Below are positions 24,047-35,324 of a stretch of DNA of 64,000 bases, in pieces (position 1 is the first letter of the stretch; each line of letters opens with the position of its first letter). Under the pieces are notes generated by a model, which saw nothing but the letters and a program-made list of their open reading frames with translations, had not been told where the DNA came from and ran no database searches. The translations under genes were made by a program, and so were the position numbers. This DNA comes from Ehretia macrophylla. Its lineage: Eukaryota > Streptophyta > Magnoliopsida > Boraginales > Ehretiaceae. The DNA is taken from NCBI GenBank assembly GCA_037974665.1, contig CM075773.1, forward strand, positions 19,024,146 through 19,088,145. Direction: 5' to 3'.

Positions 24047-25755
24047 CGGATCAAAAGTTATGGGCTCCGGAGCGACGGAGACCAGGTCCCAAGCCCCACG
24101 CCCACGGTTTGCGGGCCCAGCCTCTAGGTGAATCGAAGCTGTCTCGCCCAAGGTGCTGCGGGATTCGGTAACAAAAATGGGACGGATTGGGTTGTCTCCC
24201 TTTTCGCGGCGCACGACGGACGATCGGGGACGGAAAAACAGCGCAAAAGAAGAAAAGTGTCCCAAAACTGATGAAAACGTTCGATTTTGGGCTCCGAAAA
24301 AAGGCACAGCGAAGCCTAGCTTAGCTGTCCCGTCGTAGAGCTCTCGGAGAGCTTTCCAACGGTATGCTGTGGGCCGCGTAACTCTTTACGGATCAAAAGT
24401 TATGGGCTCCGGAGCGGCGGAGACTTGGTCCCAAGCCCCACGCCCTCGGTTTGTGGGCCCAGCCTCTACGCGAAGCGAAGCTGTCTCGCCCGAGGTGCCG
24501 CGGGATTCGGTAACAGAAATGGGACGGATTGGGTTAACGCCCTTTTCGCGGCTTACGACGTACGATCTGAGACAGAAAAACAGCGCAACAGAAGAAAAGT
24601 GTCCCAAAACAATGAAAACGTTCGATTTTGGGCTCCGAAAAAAGGCACAGCGAAGCAAAGTTTGGCTGTCCCGTCGTAGAGATCTCGGAGAGCTTTCCAA
24701 CGGTATGCTGTGGGCCGCGTAACTCTTTACGAATCAAAAGTTATGGGCTCCGGAGCGATGGAGACTTGATCCCAAGCCCCACGCCCTCGGTTTACGGGCC
24801 CAGCCTCTACGCGAATCGAAGCTGTCTCGCCCAAGGTGCCGCGGGATTCGGTAACAGAAATGGGACGGATTGGGTTGTCGCCCTTTTCGCGGCGCACGAC
24901 GTACGATCCGGGACGGAAAAACAGCGCGAAAGAAGAAAAATTTCCCGAAACTGATGAAAATGTTCGATTTTGGGCTCCGAAAAAAGGCCCAGCGAAGCTG
25001 AGCTTAGCTGTCCCGTCGTAGAGCTCTCGGAGAGCTTTCCAACGGTATGCTGTGGGCCGCGTAACTTTTTACGGATCAAAAGTTATGGGCTCCGGAGCGA
25101 CGGAGACCTGGTACCAAGCCCCACGCCCTCGGTTTGCGGGCCCAGCCTCTACGCGAATCGAAGCTGTCTCGCCCAAGGTTCCGCGGGATTCGGTAACAAA
25201 AATGGGACGGATTGGGTTGTCGCCCTTTTCGCGGCGCACGACGTACGATCCGGGACGGAAAAACAGCGCGAAAGAAGAAAAATGTCCCGAAACTAATGAA
25301 AACGTTCGATTTTGGGCTCTGAAAAAAGGCCCAGCGAAGCAAAGCATAGCTGCCCCATCGTAGAGCTCTCGGAGAGCTTTCCAACGGTATGCTGTCGGCC
25401 GTGTAACTCCTTACGGATCAAAAGTTATGGGCTCCGGAGCGACGGAGACCTGGTCCCAAGCCCCACGCCCTCGGTTTGCGGGCCCAGACTCTACGTGAAG
25501 CGAAGCTGTCTCGCCCAAGGTGCCGCGGGATTCGGTAACAGAAATGGGACGGATAGTGTTGTCGCCCATTTCGCGGCGCGCGACGTACGATCCGGGACGG
25601 AAAAACAGCGCAAAAGAAGAAAAGTGTCCCGAAACTGATGAAAACGTTCGATTTTGGGCTCCAAAAAATGGCCCAGCTAAGCCGAGCTTAGTTGCCCCAT
25701 TGTAGAGCTCTCGGAGAGCTTTCCAACGGTATGCTGTCGGCCGCGTAACTCTTTA
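24047..25755 (+). repeat. Higher-order repeat, copy 6 (5 units, 1709 bp)
   Basis: A (24047), B (24389), C (24730), D (25072) and E (25414). The B unit shares CGGCTTACGACG, GATCTGAGACAG and a one-base deletion (AAAACAATGA) with the B of copy 3, but not with the B units of copies 4 and 5 in between. Confidence 0.85.
24389..24729 (+). repeat. B unit 5 (GTTAAC type)
   Basis: GTTAACGCC at 24533, five units after B unit 4. It shares its private changes and deletion with B unit 2, 6,154 bp upstream. Confidence 0.85.
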
Positions 25756-26439
25756 CGGATCAAAAGTTATGGGCTCCGGAGCGACGGAGACTTGGTCGCA
25801 AGCCCCACGCCCACGGTTTGCGGGCCCAGCCTCTACGCGAATCGAAGCTGTCTCGCCCAAGGTGCTGCGGGATTCGGTAACAAAAATGGGACGGATTGGG
25901 TTGTCTCCCTTTTCGCGGCGCGCGCCGTACGATCCGGGACGGAAAAACAGCGCAAATGCAGAAAAGTGTCCCGAAACTGATGAAAACGTTCGATTTTGGG
26001 CTCCGAAAAAAGGCACAGCGAAGCCAGGCTTAGCTGCCCCGTCGTAGAGCTCTCGGAGAGCTTTCCAACGGTATGCTGTGGGCCGCGTAACTCTTTACGG
26101 ATCAAAAGTTATGGGCTCCGGAGCGGCGGAGACTTGGTCCCAAGCCCCACGCCCTCGGTTTGTGGGCCCAGCCTCTACGCGAAGCGAAGCTGTCTCGCCC
26201 GAGGTGCCGCGGGATTCGGTAACAGAAATGGGACGGATTGGGTTAACACCCTTTTCGCGGCGCACGACGTACGATCCGGGACAGAAAAACAGCGCAACAG
26301 AAGAAAAGTGTCCCAAAACTGATGAAAACGTTCGATTTTGAGCTCCGAAAAAAGGCACAGCGAAGCAAAGTTTGGCTGTCCCGTCGTAGAGCTCTCGGAT
26401 AGCTTTCCAACGGTATGCTGTGGGCCGCGTAGCTCTTTA
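25756..26439 (+). repeat. Truncated last higher-order copy (A and B only)
   Basis: A (25756, with CGCGCCGTACG and CAAATGCAG variants) and B (26098, GTTAACACC, TTTTGAGCTCCG) follow the backbone order. The C position is then taken by a TTTGTTCTCC (T) unit. This marks the downstream edge of the regular 1.71-kb pattern. Confidence 0.8.
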
Positions 26440-29175
26440 CGGATCAAAAGTTATGGGCTCTGGAGCGACGGAGACCTGGTCCCAAGCCCCACGCCCTCGG
26501 TTTGCGGGCCCAGCCTCTACGCGAAGCGAAGCTGTCTCGCCCAAGGTGCCGCGGGATTCGGTAACAGAATTGGGACGGATTGGGTTGTCGCCCTTTTCGC
26601 GGCGCACGACGTACGATCCGGGACGGAAAAACAGCGCAAAAGAAGAAAAGTGTCCCGAAACTGATGAAAACGTTCGATTTTGTTCTCCGAAAAAAGGCAC
26701 AGTAAAGCATAGCTTGGCTGTCGCGTCGTAGAGCCCTCGGAGAGCTTTCCAACGGTATGCTGTGGGCCACGTAACTCTTTACGGATCAAAAGTTATGGGC
26801 TCCGGAGCGACGGAGACTTGGTCGCAAGCCCCACGCCCTCGGTTTGCGGGCCCAGCCTCTACGCGAATCGAAGCTGTCTCGCCCAAGGTGCCGTGGGATT
26901 CGGTAACAAAAATGGGACGGATTGGGTTGTCGCCCTTTTCGCGGCGCACGAAGTACGATCCGGGACGGAAAAACAGCGCAAAAGAAGAAAAGTGTCCCGA
27001 AACTGATGAAAAAGTTTGATTTTGGGCTCCGAAAAAAGGCACAGGGAAGCATAGCTTAGCTGTCCCGTCGTAGAGCTCTCGGAGAGCTTTCCAACGGTAT
27101 GCTGTGGGCCGCATAACTCTTTACGGATCAAAAGTTATGGGGTCCGGAGCGACGGAGACCTGGTCCCAAGCCCCACGCCCTCGGTTTGTGGGCCCAACCT
27201 CTACGCGAAGCGAAGCTGTCTCGCCCAAGGTGCCGCGGGATTCGGTAACAGAAATGGGACGGATTGGGTTGTCGCCCTTTTCGCGTCGCACGACGTACGA
27301 TCCGGGACGGAAAAACAGCGCAAAAGAAGAAAAGTATCCCGAAACTGATGAAAACGTTCGATTTTGGGCTCCGAAAAAAGGCCCAGCGAAGCAAAGCTTG
27401 GCTGCCCCGTCGTAGAGCTCTCGGAGAGCTTTCCAACGGTATGCTGTGGGCCGCGTAACTCCTTACGGATCAAAAGTTATGGGCTCTGGAGCGACGGAGA
27501 CCTGGTCCCAAGCCGCACGCCCTCGGTTTGCGGGCCCAGCCTCTACGCGAAGCGAAGCTGTCTCGCCCAAGGTGCTGCGGGATTCGGTAACAGAAATGCG
27601 ACGGTTTGGGTCGTCACCCTTTTCGCGGCGCACGACGTACGATCCGGGACAGAAAAACAGCACAAAAGAAGAAAAGTGTCCTGAAACTGATGAAAATGTT
27701 CAATTTTGGGCTCCGAAAAAAGGCCCAGCGAAGCAAAGCTTGGCTGTCCCGTCGTAGAGCTCTCGGAGAGCTTTCCAACGGTATGCTGTGGGCCGCGTAA
27801 CTCTTTACGGATCAAAAGTTATGGGCTCTGGAGCGATGGAGACCTAGTCCCAACCCCCACGCCCTCGGTTTGCGGGCCCAACCTGTACGCGAAGCGAAGC
27901 TGTCTCGCCCAAGGTGCCACGCGATTCGGTAACAGAATTGGGACGGATTGGGTTGTCGCCCTTTTCACGGCGCAGGACGTACGATCCGGGACGGAAAAAC
28001 AGCGCGAAAGAAGAAAAATGTCCCGAAACTGATGAAAACTTTCGATTTTGGGCTCCGAAAAAAGGCACAGCGATGCAAAGCTTAGCTGTCCCGTCGTAGA
28101 GCTCTCCGAGATCTTTCCAACGGTATGCTGTGGGCCGCGTAACTCTTTACGGATCAAAAGTTATGGGCTCCGGAGCGACGGAGACCTGGTCCCAAGCCCC
28201 ACGCCCTCGGTTTGCGGGCCCAGCCTCTACGCGAATCGAAGCTGTCTCGACCAAGGGGCGGCGGGGTTCGGTAACAGAAGTGGGACGGATGGCGTTGTCG
28301 CCCTTTTCGCAGCGCACGACGTACGATCTGGGACGGAAAAACAGCGCGAAAGAAGAAAAATGTCCCGAAACTGATGAAAACGTTCGATTTTGGGCTCCGA
28401 AAAAAGGCACAGCAAAGCGAAGCTTTGCGGCCACGTCGTAGAGCTCTCGGAGAGCTTTCCAACGGTATGCTGTGGGCCGCGTAACTCTTTACGGATCAAA
28501 AGTTATGGGCTCCGAAGCGACGGAGACCTGGTCCCAAGCCCTGCGCCCTCGGTTTGCGGGCCCAGCCTCCACGCGAAGCGAAGCTGTCTCGCCCAAGGTG
28601 CCGCGGGATTCGGTAACAGAACTGGGACGGATTGGGTTGTCCCCCTTTTCCCGGCGCACGACGGACGATCGGGGACGGAAAACCAGCGCAAAAGAAGAAA
28701 AGTGTCCCAAAACTGATGAAAACGTTCGATTTTGGGCTCCGAAAAAAGGCACAGCAAAGCATAGCTTGGCTGTCCCGTCGTAGAGCTCTCGGAGAGCTTT
28801 CCAACGGTATGCTGTGGGCCGCGTAACTCTTTACGGATCAAAAGTTATGGGCTCCGGAGCGACGGAGACTTGGTCGCAAGCCCCACGCCCACGGTTTGCG
28901 GGCCCAGCCTCTACGCGAATCGAAGCTGTCTCGCCCAAGGTGCTGCGGGATTCGGTAACAAAAATGGGACGGATTGGGTTGTCTCCCTTTTCGCGGCGCA
29001 CGACGTACGATCCGGGACGGAAAAACAGCGCAATAGAAGAAAAGTGTCCCGAAACTGATGAAAACGTTCGATTTTGGGCTCCGAAAAAAGGCACAGCGAA
29101 GCAAAGTTTGGCTGTCCCGTCGTAGAGCTCTCGGATAGCTTTCCAACGGTATGCTGTGGGCCGCGTAACTTTTTA
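26098..29175 (+). repeat. Nine-unit duplicated block, copy 1 (3,078 bp)
   Basis: The order is B, T (TTTGTTCTCC), K (AAAAAGTTTGATTT), V (GGGGTCCGGAGC), a GCGACGGTTTGGG unit, a GACCTAGTCCCAACCCCC/ACTTTCG unit, two general units, then A. The same order recurs at +5,472 bp. The K units of the two copies differ at one of 342 positions. The first 200 bp of the T units differ at ten, so identity is patchy. Confidence 0.85.
26440..27465 (+). repeat. T-K-V module, copy 2
   Basis: T (26440, TTTTGTTCTCCG, GGCACAGTAAAGC), K (26782, CGAAGTACG, GATGAAAAAGTTTG, GGCACAGGGAAGC) and V (27124, GGGGTCCGG, CGCGTCGCACG). The module lies inside the nine-unit block. Confidence 0.8.
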
Positions 29176-31569
29176 CGGATCAAAAGTTATGGGCTCCGGA
29201 GCGACGGAGACCTGGTCCCAAGCCCCACGCCCTCGGTTTGCGGGCCCAGCCTCTACGCGAATCGAAGCTGTCTCGCCCAAGGTGCGGCGGGATTCGGTAA
29301 CAGAATTGGGACGGATTGGGTTGTCGCCCTTTTCGCGGCGCACGACGTACGATCCGGGACGGAAAAACAGCGCAAAAGAAGAAAAGTGTCTCGAAACTGA
29401 TGAAAACGTTCGATTTTGGGCTCCGAAAAAAGGCCCAGCGAAGCGAAGCTTAGCTGCCCCATCGTAGAGCTCTCGGAGAGCTTTCCAACGGTATGCTGTC
29501 GGCCCCGTAACTCCTTACGGATCAAAAGTTATGGGCTCCGGAGCGACGGAGACCTGGTCCCAAGCCCCACGCACTCGGTTTGCGGGCCCAGCCTCTAGGT
29601 GAAGCGAATATGTCTCGCCCAAGGTGCCAAGAGATTCGGTAACAGAAATGGGACGGATCGGGTTGTCGCCCTTTTCGCGGCGCACGACGTACGATCCGGG
29701 ACGGAAAAACAGCGCAAAAGAAGAAAAGTGTCTCGAAACTGATGAAAACGTTCGATTTTGGGCTCCGAAAAAAGGCCCAGCGAAGCAAAGCTTAGCTGCC
29801 CCATCGTAGAGCTCTCGGAGGGGTTTCCAACCGTATGCTGTGGGCCGCGTAACTCTTTACGGATCAAAAGTTATGGGCTCCGGAGCGACGGAGACTTGGT
29901 CCCAAGCCCCACGCCCTCGGTTTGTGGGCCCAGCCTCTACGCGAAGTGAAGCTGTCTCGCCCAAGGTGCCGCGGGATTCGGTAACAGAAATGGGATGGAT
30001 CGGGTTGTCGCCCTTTTCGCGGCGCACGACGTACGATCCGGGACGGAAAAACAGCGCAATAGAAGAAAAGTGTCTCGAAACTGATGAAAACGTTCGATTT
30101 TGGGCTCTGAAAAAAGGCCCAGCGAAGCAAAGTTTGGCTTTCCCGTCGTAGAGCTCTCGGATAGCTTTCCAACGGTATGCTGTGGGCCGCGTAACTTTTT
30201 ACGGATCAAAAGTTATGGGCTCCGGAGCGACGGAGACCTGGTCCCAAGCCCCACGCCCTCGGGTTGCGGGCCCAGCCTCTACGCGAATCGAAGCTGTCTC
30301 GCCCAAGGTACCGCGGGATTCGGTAACAGAAATGGGACGGATTGGGTTGTCCCCCTTTTCGCGGCGCACGACGTACGATCCGGGACGGAAAAACAGGGCG
30401 AAAGAAGAAAAATGTCCCGAAACTGATGAAAACGTTCGATTTTGGGCTCCGAAAAAAGGCACAGCGAAGCAAAGCTTGGCTGTCCCGTCGTAGAGCTCTC
30501 GGAGAGCTTTCCAACGGTATGATGTGCGCCGCGTAACTCCTTACGGATCAAAAGTTATTGGCACCGGAGCGACGGAGACTTGGTCCCAAGCCCCACGCCC
30601 TCGGTTTGTGGGCCCAGTCTCTACGCGAAGCGAAGCTGTCTCGCCCGAGGTGCCGCGGGATTCGGTAACAGAAATGCAACGGTTTGGGTTGTCGCCCTTT
30701 TCGCGGCGCACGACGTCCGATCCGGGACGGAAAAACAGCGCAAAAGAAGAAAAGTGTCCCGAAACTGATGAAAACGTTCGATTTTGGGCTCCGAAAAAAG
30801 GCCCAGTGAAGCAAAGCTTGGCTGTCCCGTCGTAGAGCTCTCGGAGAGCTTTCCAACGGTATGCTGTGGGCCGCGTAACTCTTTACGGATCAAAAGTTAT
30901 GGGCTCCGGAGCGACGGAGACCTGGTCCCAAGCCCCACGCCCTCGGTTTGTGGGCCCAGCCTCTACGCCAAGCGAAGCTGTCTCGCCCAAGGTGCCGCGG
31001 GATTCGGTAACAAAAATGGGACGGATTGGGTTGTCGCCCTTTTCGCGGCGTACGACGTACGATCCGGTACGGAAAAACAGCGCAAAAGAAGAAAAGTGTC
31101 ACGAAACTGATGAAAACATTCGATTTTGGGCTCCGAAAAAAGGCCCAGCAAAGCGTAGCTTGGCCGTCCCGTCGTAGAGCTCTCGGAGAGCTTTCCAACG
31201 GTATGCTGTGGGCCGCGTAACTCTTTACGGATCAAAAGTTATGGGCTCCGGAGCGACGGAGACTTGGTCGCAAGCCCCACGCCCACGGTTTGCGGGCCCA
31301 GCCTCCACGCCAATCGAACCTGTCTCGCCCAAGGTGCTGCGGGATTCGGTAACAAAAATGGGACGGATTGAGTTGTCGCCCTTTTCGCGGCGCACGACGT
31401 ACGATCCGGGACGGAAAAACAGCGCAAAAGAAGAAAAGTGTCTCGAAACTGATGAAAACGTTCGATTTTGGGCTCCAAAAAATGGCCCAGCTAAGCCGAG
31501 CTTAGCTGCCCCATTGTAGAGCTCTCGGAGAGCTTTCCAACGGTATGCTGTCGGCCGGGTAACTCTTTA

Positions 31570-31911
31570 CGGATCAAAAGTTATGGGCTCCGGAGCGGCG
31601 GAGACTTGGTCCCAAGCCCCACGCCCTCGGTTTGTGGGCCCAGCCTCTACGCGAAGCGAAGCTGTCTCGCCCGAGGTGCCGCGGGATTCGGTAACAGAAA
31701 TGGGACGGATTGGGTTAACGCCCTTTTCGCGGCGCACGACGTACGATCCGGGACAGAAAAACAGCGCAACAGAAGAAAAGTGTCCCAAAACTGATGAAAA
31801 CGTTCGATTTTGAGCTCCGAAAAAAGGCACAGCGAAGCAAAGTTTGGCTGTCCCGTCGTAGAGCTCTCGGATAGCTTTCCAACGGTATGCTGTGGGCCGC
31901 GTAGCTCTTTA
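31570..31911 (+). repeat. B unit 7, displaced copy outside the regular zone
   Basis: GTTAACGCC at 31714, exactly 5,472 bp (16 units) after B unit 6 at 26098. Both have TTTTGAGCTCCG and GCGTAGCTC. It is the first unit of the second copy of the nine-unit duplication. Confidence 0.85.
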
Positions 31912-32937
31912 CGGATCAAAAGTTATGGGCTCCGGAGCGACGGAGACCTGGTCCCAAGCCCTACGCCCTCGGTTTGCGGGACCAGCCTCTACGCGAAGCG
32001 AAGCTGTCTCGCCCAAGGTGCTGCGGGATTGGGTAACAGAAATAGGACGGATTGGGTTGTCGCCCTTTTCGCAGCGCACGACGGACGATCCGGGACGGAA
32101 AAACAGCTCAAAAGAAGAAAAGTGTCCCGAAACTGATGAAAACGTTCGATTTTGTTCTCCGAAAAAAGGCACAGTAAAGCATAGCTTGGCTGTCCCGTCG
32201 TAGAGCCCTCGGAGAGCTTTCCAACGGTATGCTGTGGGCCGCGTAACTCTTTACGGATCAAAAGTTATGGGTTCCGGAGCGACGGAGACTTGGTCGCAAG
32301 CCCCACGCCCTCGGTTTGCGGGCCCAGCCTCTACGCGAATCGAAGCTGTCTCGCCCAAGGTGCCGTGGGATTCGGTAACAAAAATGGGACGGATTGGGTT
32401 GTCGCCCTTTTCGCGGCGCACGAAGTACGATCCGGGACGGAAAAACAGCGCAAAAGAAGAAAAGTGTCCCGAAACTGATGAAAAAGTTTGATTTTGGGCT
32501 CCGAAAAAAGGCACAGGGAAGCATAGCTTAGCTGTCCCGTCGTAGAGCTCTCGGAGAGCTTTCCAACGGTATGCTGTGGGCCGCATAACTCTTTACGGAT
32601 CAAAAGTTATGGGGTCCGGAGCGACGGAGACCTGGTCCTAAGCCCAGCGCCCTCGGCTTGCTGGCCCAGCCTCTACGCGAAGCGAAGCTGTCTCGCCCGA
32701 GGTGCCGCGGGATTCGGTAACAGAAATGGGCCGGATGGGGTTGTCGCCCTTTTCGCGTCGCACGACGTACGATCCGGGACGGAAAAACAGCGCAAAAGAA
32801 GAAAAGTGTCCCGAAACTGATGAAAACGTTCGATTTTGGGCTCCGAAAAAAGGCCCAGCGAAGCAAAGCTTGGCTGCCCCATCGTAGAGCTCTCGTAGAG
32901 CTTTCCAACGGTATGCTGTGGGGCGCGTACCTCCTTA
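31912..32937 (+). repeat. T-K-V module, copy 3
   Basis: T (31912), K (32254) and V (32596). K is almost identical to the K at 26782 (single difference GGGTTCC for GGGCTCC). The V unit has private changes (GGTCCTAAGCCCAGCG, GGCTTGCTGG). Confidence 0.8.
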
Positions 32938-34989
32938 CGGATCAAAAGTTATGGGCCCGGGAGCGAGGGAGACCTGGTCCCAAGCCCTACGCCCTCGGTT
33001 TGCGGGCCCAGCCTCCACGCGAAGCGAAGCTGTCTCGCCCAAGGTGCCGCGGGATTCGGTAACAGAAATGCGACGGTTTGGGTTGTCGCCTTTTTCGCGG
33101 CGCACGACGTACGATCCGGGACGGAAAAACAGCGCGAAAGAAGAAAAGTGTCCCGAAACGGATGAAAATGTTCGATTTTGGGCTCCTAAAAAAGGCACAG
33201 TGAAGCAAAGCTTGGCTGTCCCGTCGTAGAGCTCTCGGAGAGCTTTCCAACGGTATGCTGTGGGCCGCGTATCTCTTTCCGGATCAAAAGTTATGGGCTC
33301 TGGAGCGATGGAGACCTAGTCCCAACCCCCACGCCCTCGGTTTGCGGGCCCAGCCTCTACGCGAAGCGAAGCTGTGTCGCCCAAGGTGCCGCGGGATTCG
33401 GTAACAGAATTGGGACGGATTGGGTTGTCGCCCTTTTCATGGCGCAGGATGTACGATCCGGGACGGAAAAACAGCGCGAAAGAAGAAAAATGTCCCGAAA
33501 CTGATGAAAACTTTCGATTTTGGGCTCCGAAAAAAGGCACAGCGATGCAAAGCTTAGCTGTCCCGTCGTAGAGCTCTCCGAGAGCTTTCCAACGGTATGC
33601 TGTGGGCCGCGTAACTCTTTACGGATCAAAAGGTATTGGCTCCGGAGCGACGGGGACCTGGTCCCAAGCCCCACGCCCTCGGTGTGCGGGCCCAGCCTCT
33701 ACGCGAATCGAAGCGGTCTCGCCCCAGGTGCGGCGGGATTCGGTAACAGAATTGGGACGGATTGGGTTGTCGCCCTTTTCGCGGCGCACGACGTACGATC
33801 CGGGACGGAAAAACAGCGCGAAAGAAGAAAAATGTCCCGAAACCGATGAAAACGTTCGATTTTGGGCTCCGAAAAAAGGCACAGCAAAGCGAAGCTTGGC
33901 TGTCCCGTCGTAGAGCTCTCGGAGAGCTTTCCAACGGTATGCTGTGGGCCGCGTAACTCTTTACGGATCAAAAGTTATGGGCTCCGGAGCGACGGAGACC
34001 TGGTCCCAAGCCCTGCGCCCTCGGTTTGCGGGCCCAGCCTCTACGCGAAGCGAAGCTGTCTCGCCCAAGGTGCCGCGGGATTCGGTAACAGAAATGGGAC
34101 GGATCGGGTTGTCTCCCTTTTCGCGGCGCGCGCCGTACGATCCGGGACGGAAAAACAGCGCAAAAGAAGAAAAGTGTCCCGAAACTGATGAAAACGTTCG
34201 ATTTTGGGCTCCGAAAAAAGGCCCAGCGAAGCACAGCTTGGCTGCCCCGTCGTAGAGCTCACGGAGAGCTTTCCAACGGTATGCTGTGGGCCGCGTAACT
34301 CTTTACGGATCAAAAGTTATGGGCTCCGGAGCGACGGAGACTTGGTCGCAAGCCCCACGCCCACGGTTTGCGGGCCCAGCCTCTACGCGAATCGAAGCTG
34401 TCTCGCCCAAGGTGCTGCGGGATTCGGTAACAAAAATGGGACGGATTGGGTTGTCTCCCTTTTCGCGGCGCACGACGTACGATCCGGGACGGAAAAACAG
34501 CGCAATAGAAGAAAAGTGTCCCGAAACTGATGAAAACGTTCGATTTTGGGCTCCGAAAAAAGGCACAGCGAAGCAAAGTTTGGCTGTCGCGTCGTAGAGC
34601 TCTCGGATAGCTTCCCAACGGTATGCTGTGGGCCGCGTACCTCTTTACGGATCAAAAGTTATGGGCTCTGGAGCGACAGAGACCTGGTCCCAAGCCCCAC
34701 GCCCTCGGTTTGCGGGCCCAGCCTCTACGTGAAGCGAAGCTGTCTCACCCAAGGTGCGGCAGGATTCAGTAACCGAAATGGGACGGATTTGGTTGACGCA
34801 CTTTTCGCGGCGCGCGACGTACGATCCGGGACGAAAAAACAGTGCGAAAGAATAAAAGTGTCCCGAAACTGATGAAAACGTTCGATTTTGGGCTCCGAAA
34901 AAAGGCCCAGCGAAGCAAAGCTTGGCTGCCCCATCGTAGAGCTCTCGGAGAGCTTTCCAACGGTATGCTGTCGGCCGCGTAACTCCTTA

Positions 34990-35324
34990 CGGATCAAAAG
35001 TTATGGGCTCGGGAGCGACGGACACCTGGTCCCAAGCCCTCGGTTTGCGGGCCCAGCCTCTAGGTGAAGCGAATATGTCTCGCCCAAGGTGCCAAGGGAT
35101 TCGGTAACAGAAATGGGACGGATCGGGTTGTCGCCCTTTTCGCGGCGCACGACGTACGATCCGGGACGGAAAAACAGCGCAAAAGAAGAAAAGTGTCTCG
35201 AAACTGATGAAAACGTTCGATTTTGGGCTCCGAAAAAAGGCCCAGCGAAGCACAGCATGGCTGGCCCGTCGTAGAGCTCTCGGAGAGCTTTCCAACCGTA
35301 TGCTGTGGGCCGCGTAACTCCTTA
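34990..35324 (+). repeat. Shortened unit (335 bp) with a 7-bp deletion
   Basis: The usual CAAGCCCCACGCCCTCGG is reduced to CAAGCCCTCGG near 35033-35043. The loss is not a multiple of three, which agrees with absence of coding constraint. The next unit starts CGGAGCAAAAG instead of CGGATCAAAAG. Confidence 0.85.

Larger units (their letters stand above)
31570..34647 (+). repeat. Nine-unit duplicated block, copy 2 (3,078 bp)
   Basis: Each unit matches its partner in 26098-29175 at a constant offset of 5,472 bp. Seven units (29176-31569) lie between the copies and are not part of the duplication. Homology ends in the last unit, where TAACTTTTTACGG (copy 1) faces TACCTCTTTACGG (copy 2). Upstream, the order differs by one unit (see findings). 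Confidence 0.85.
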
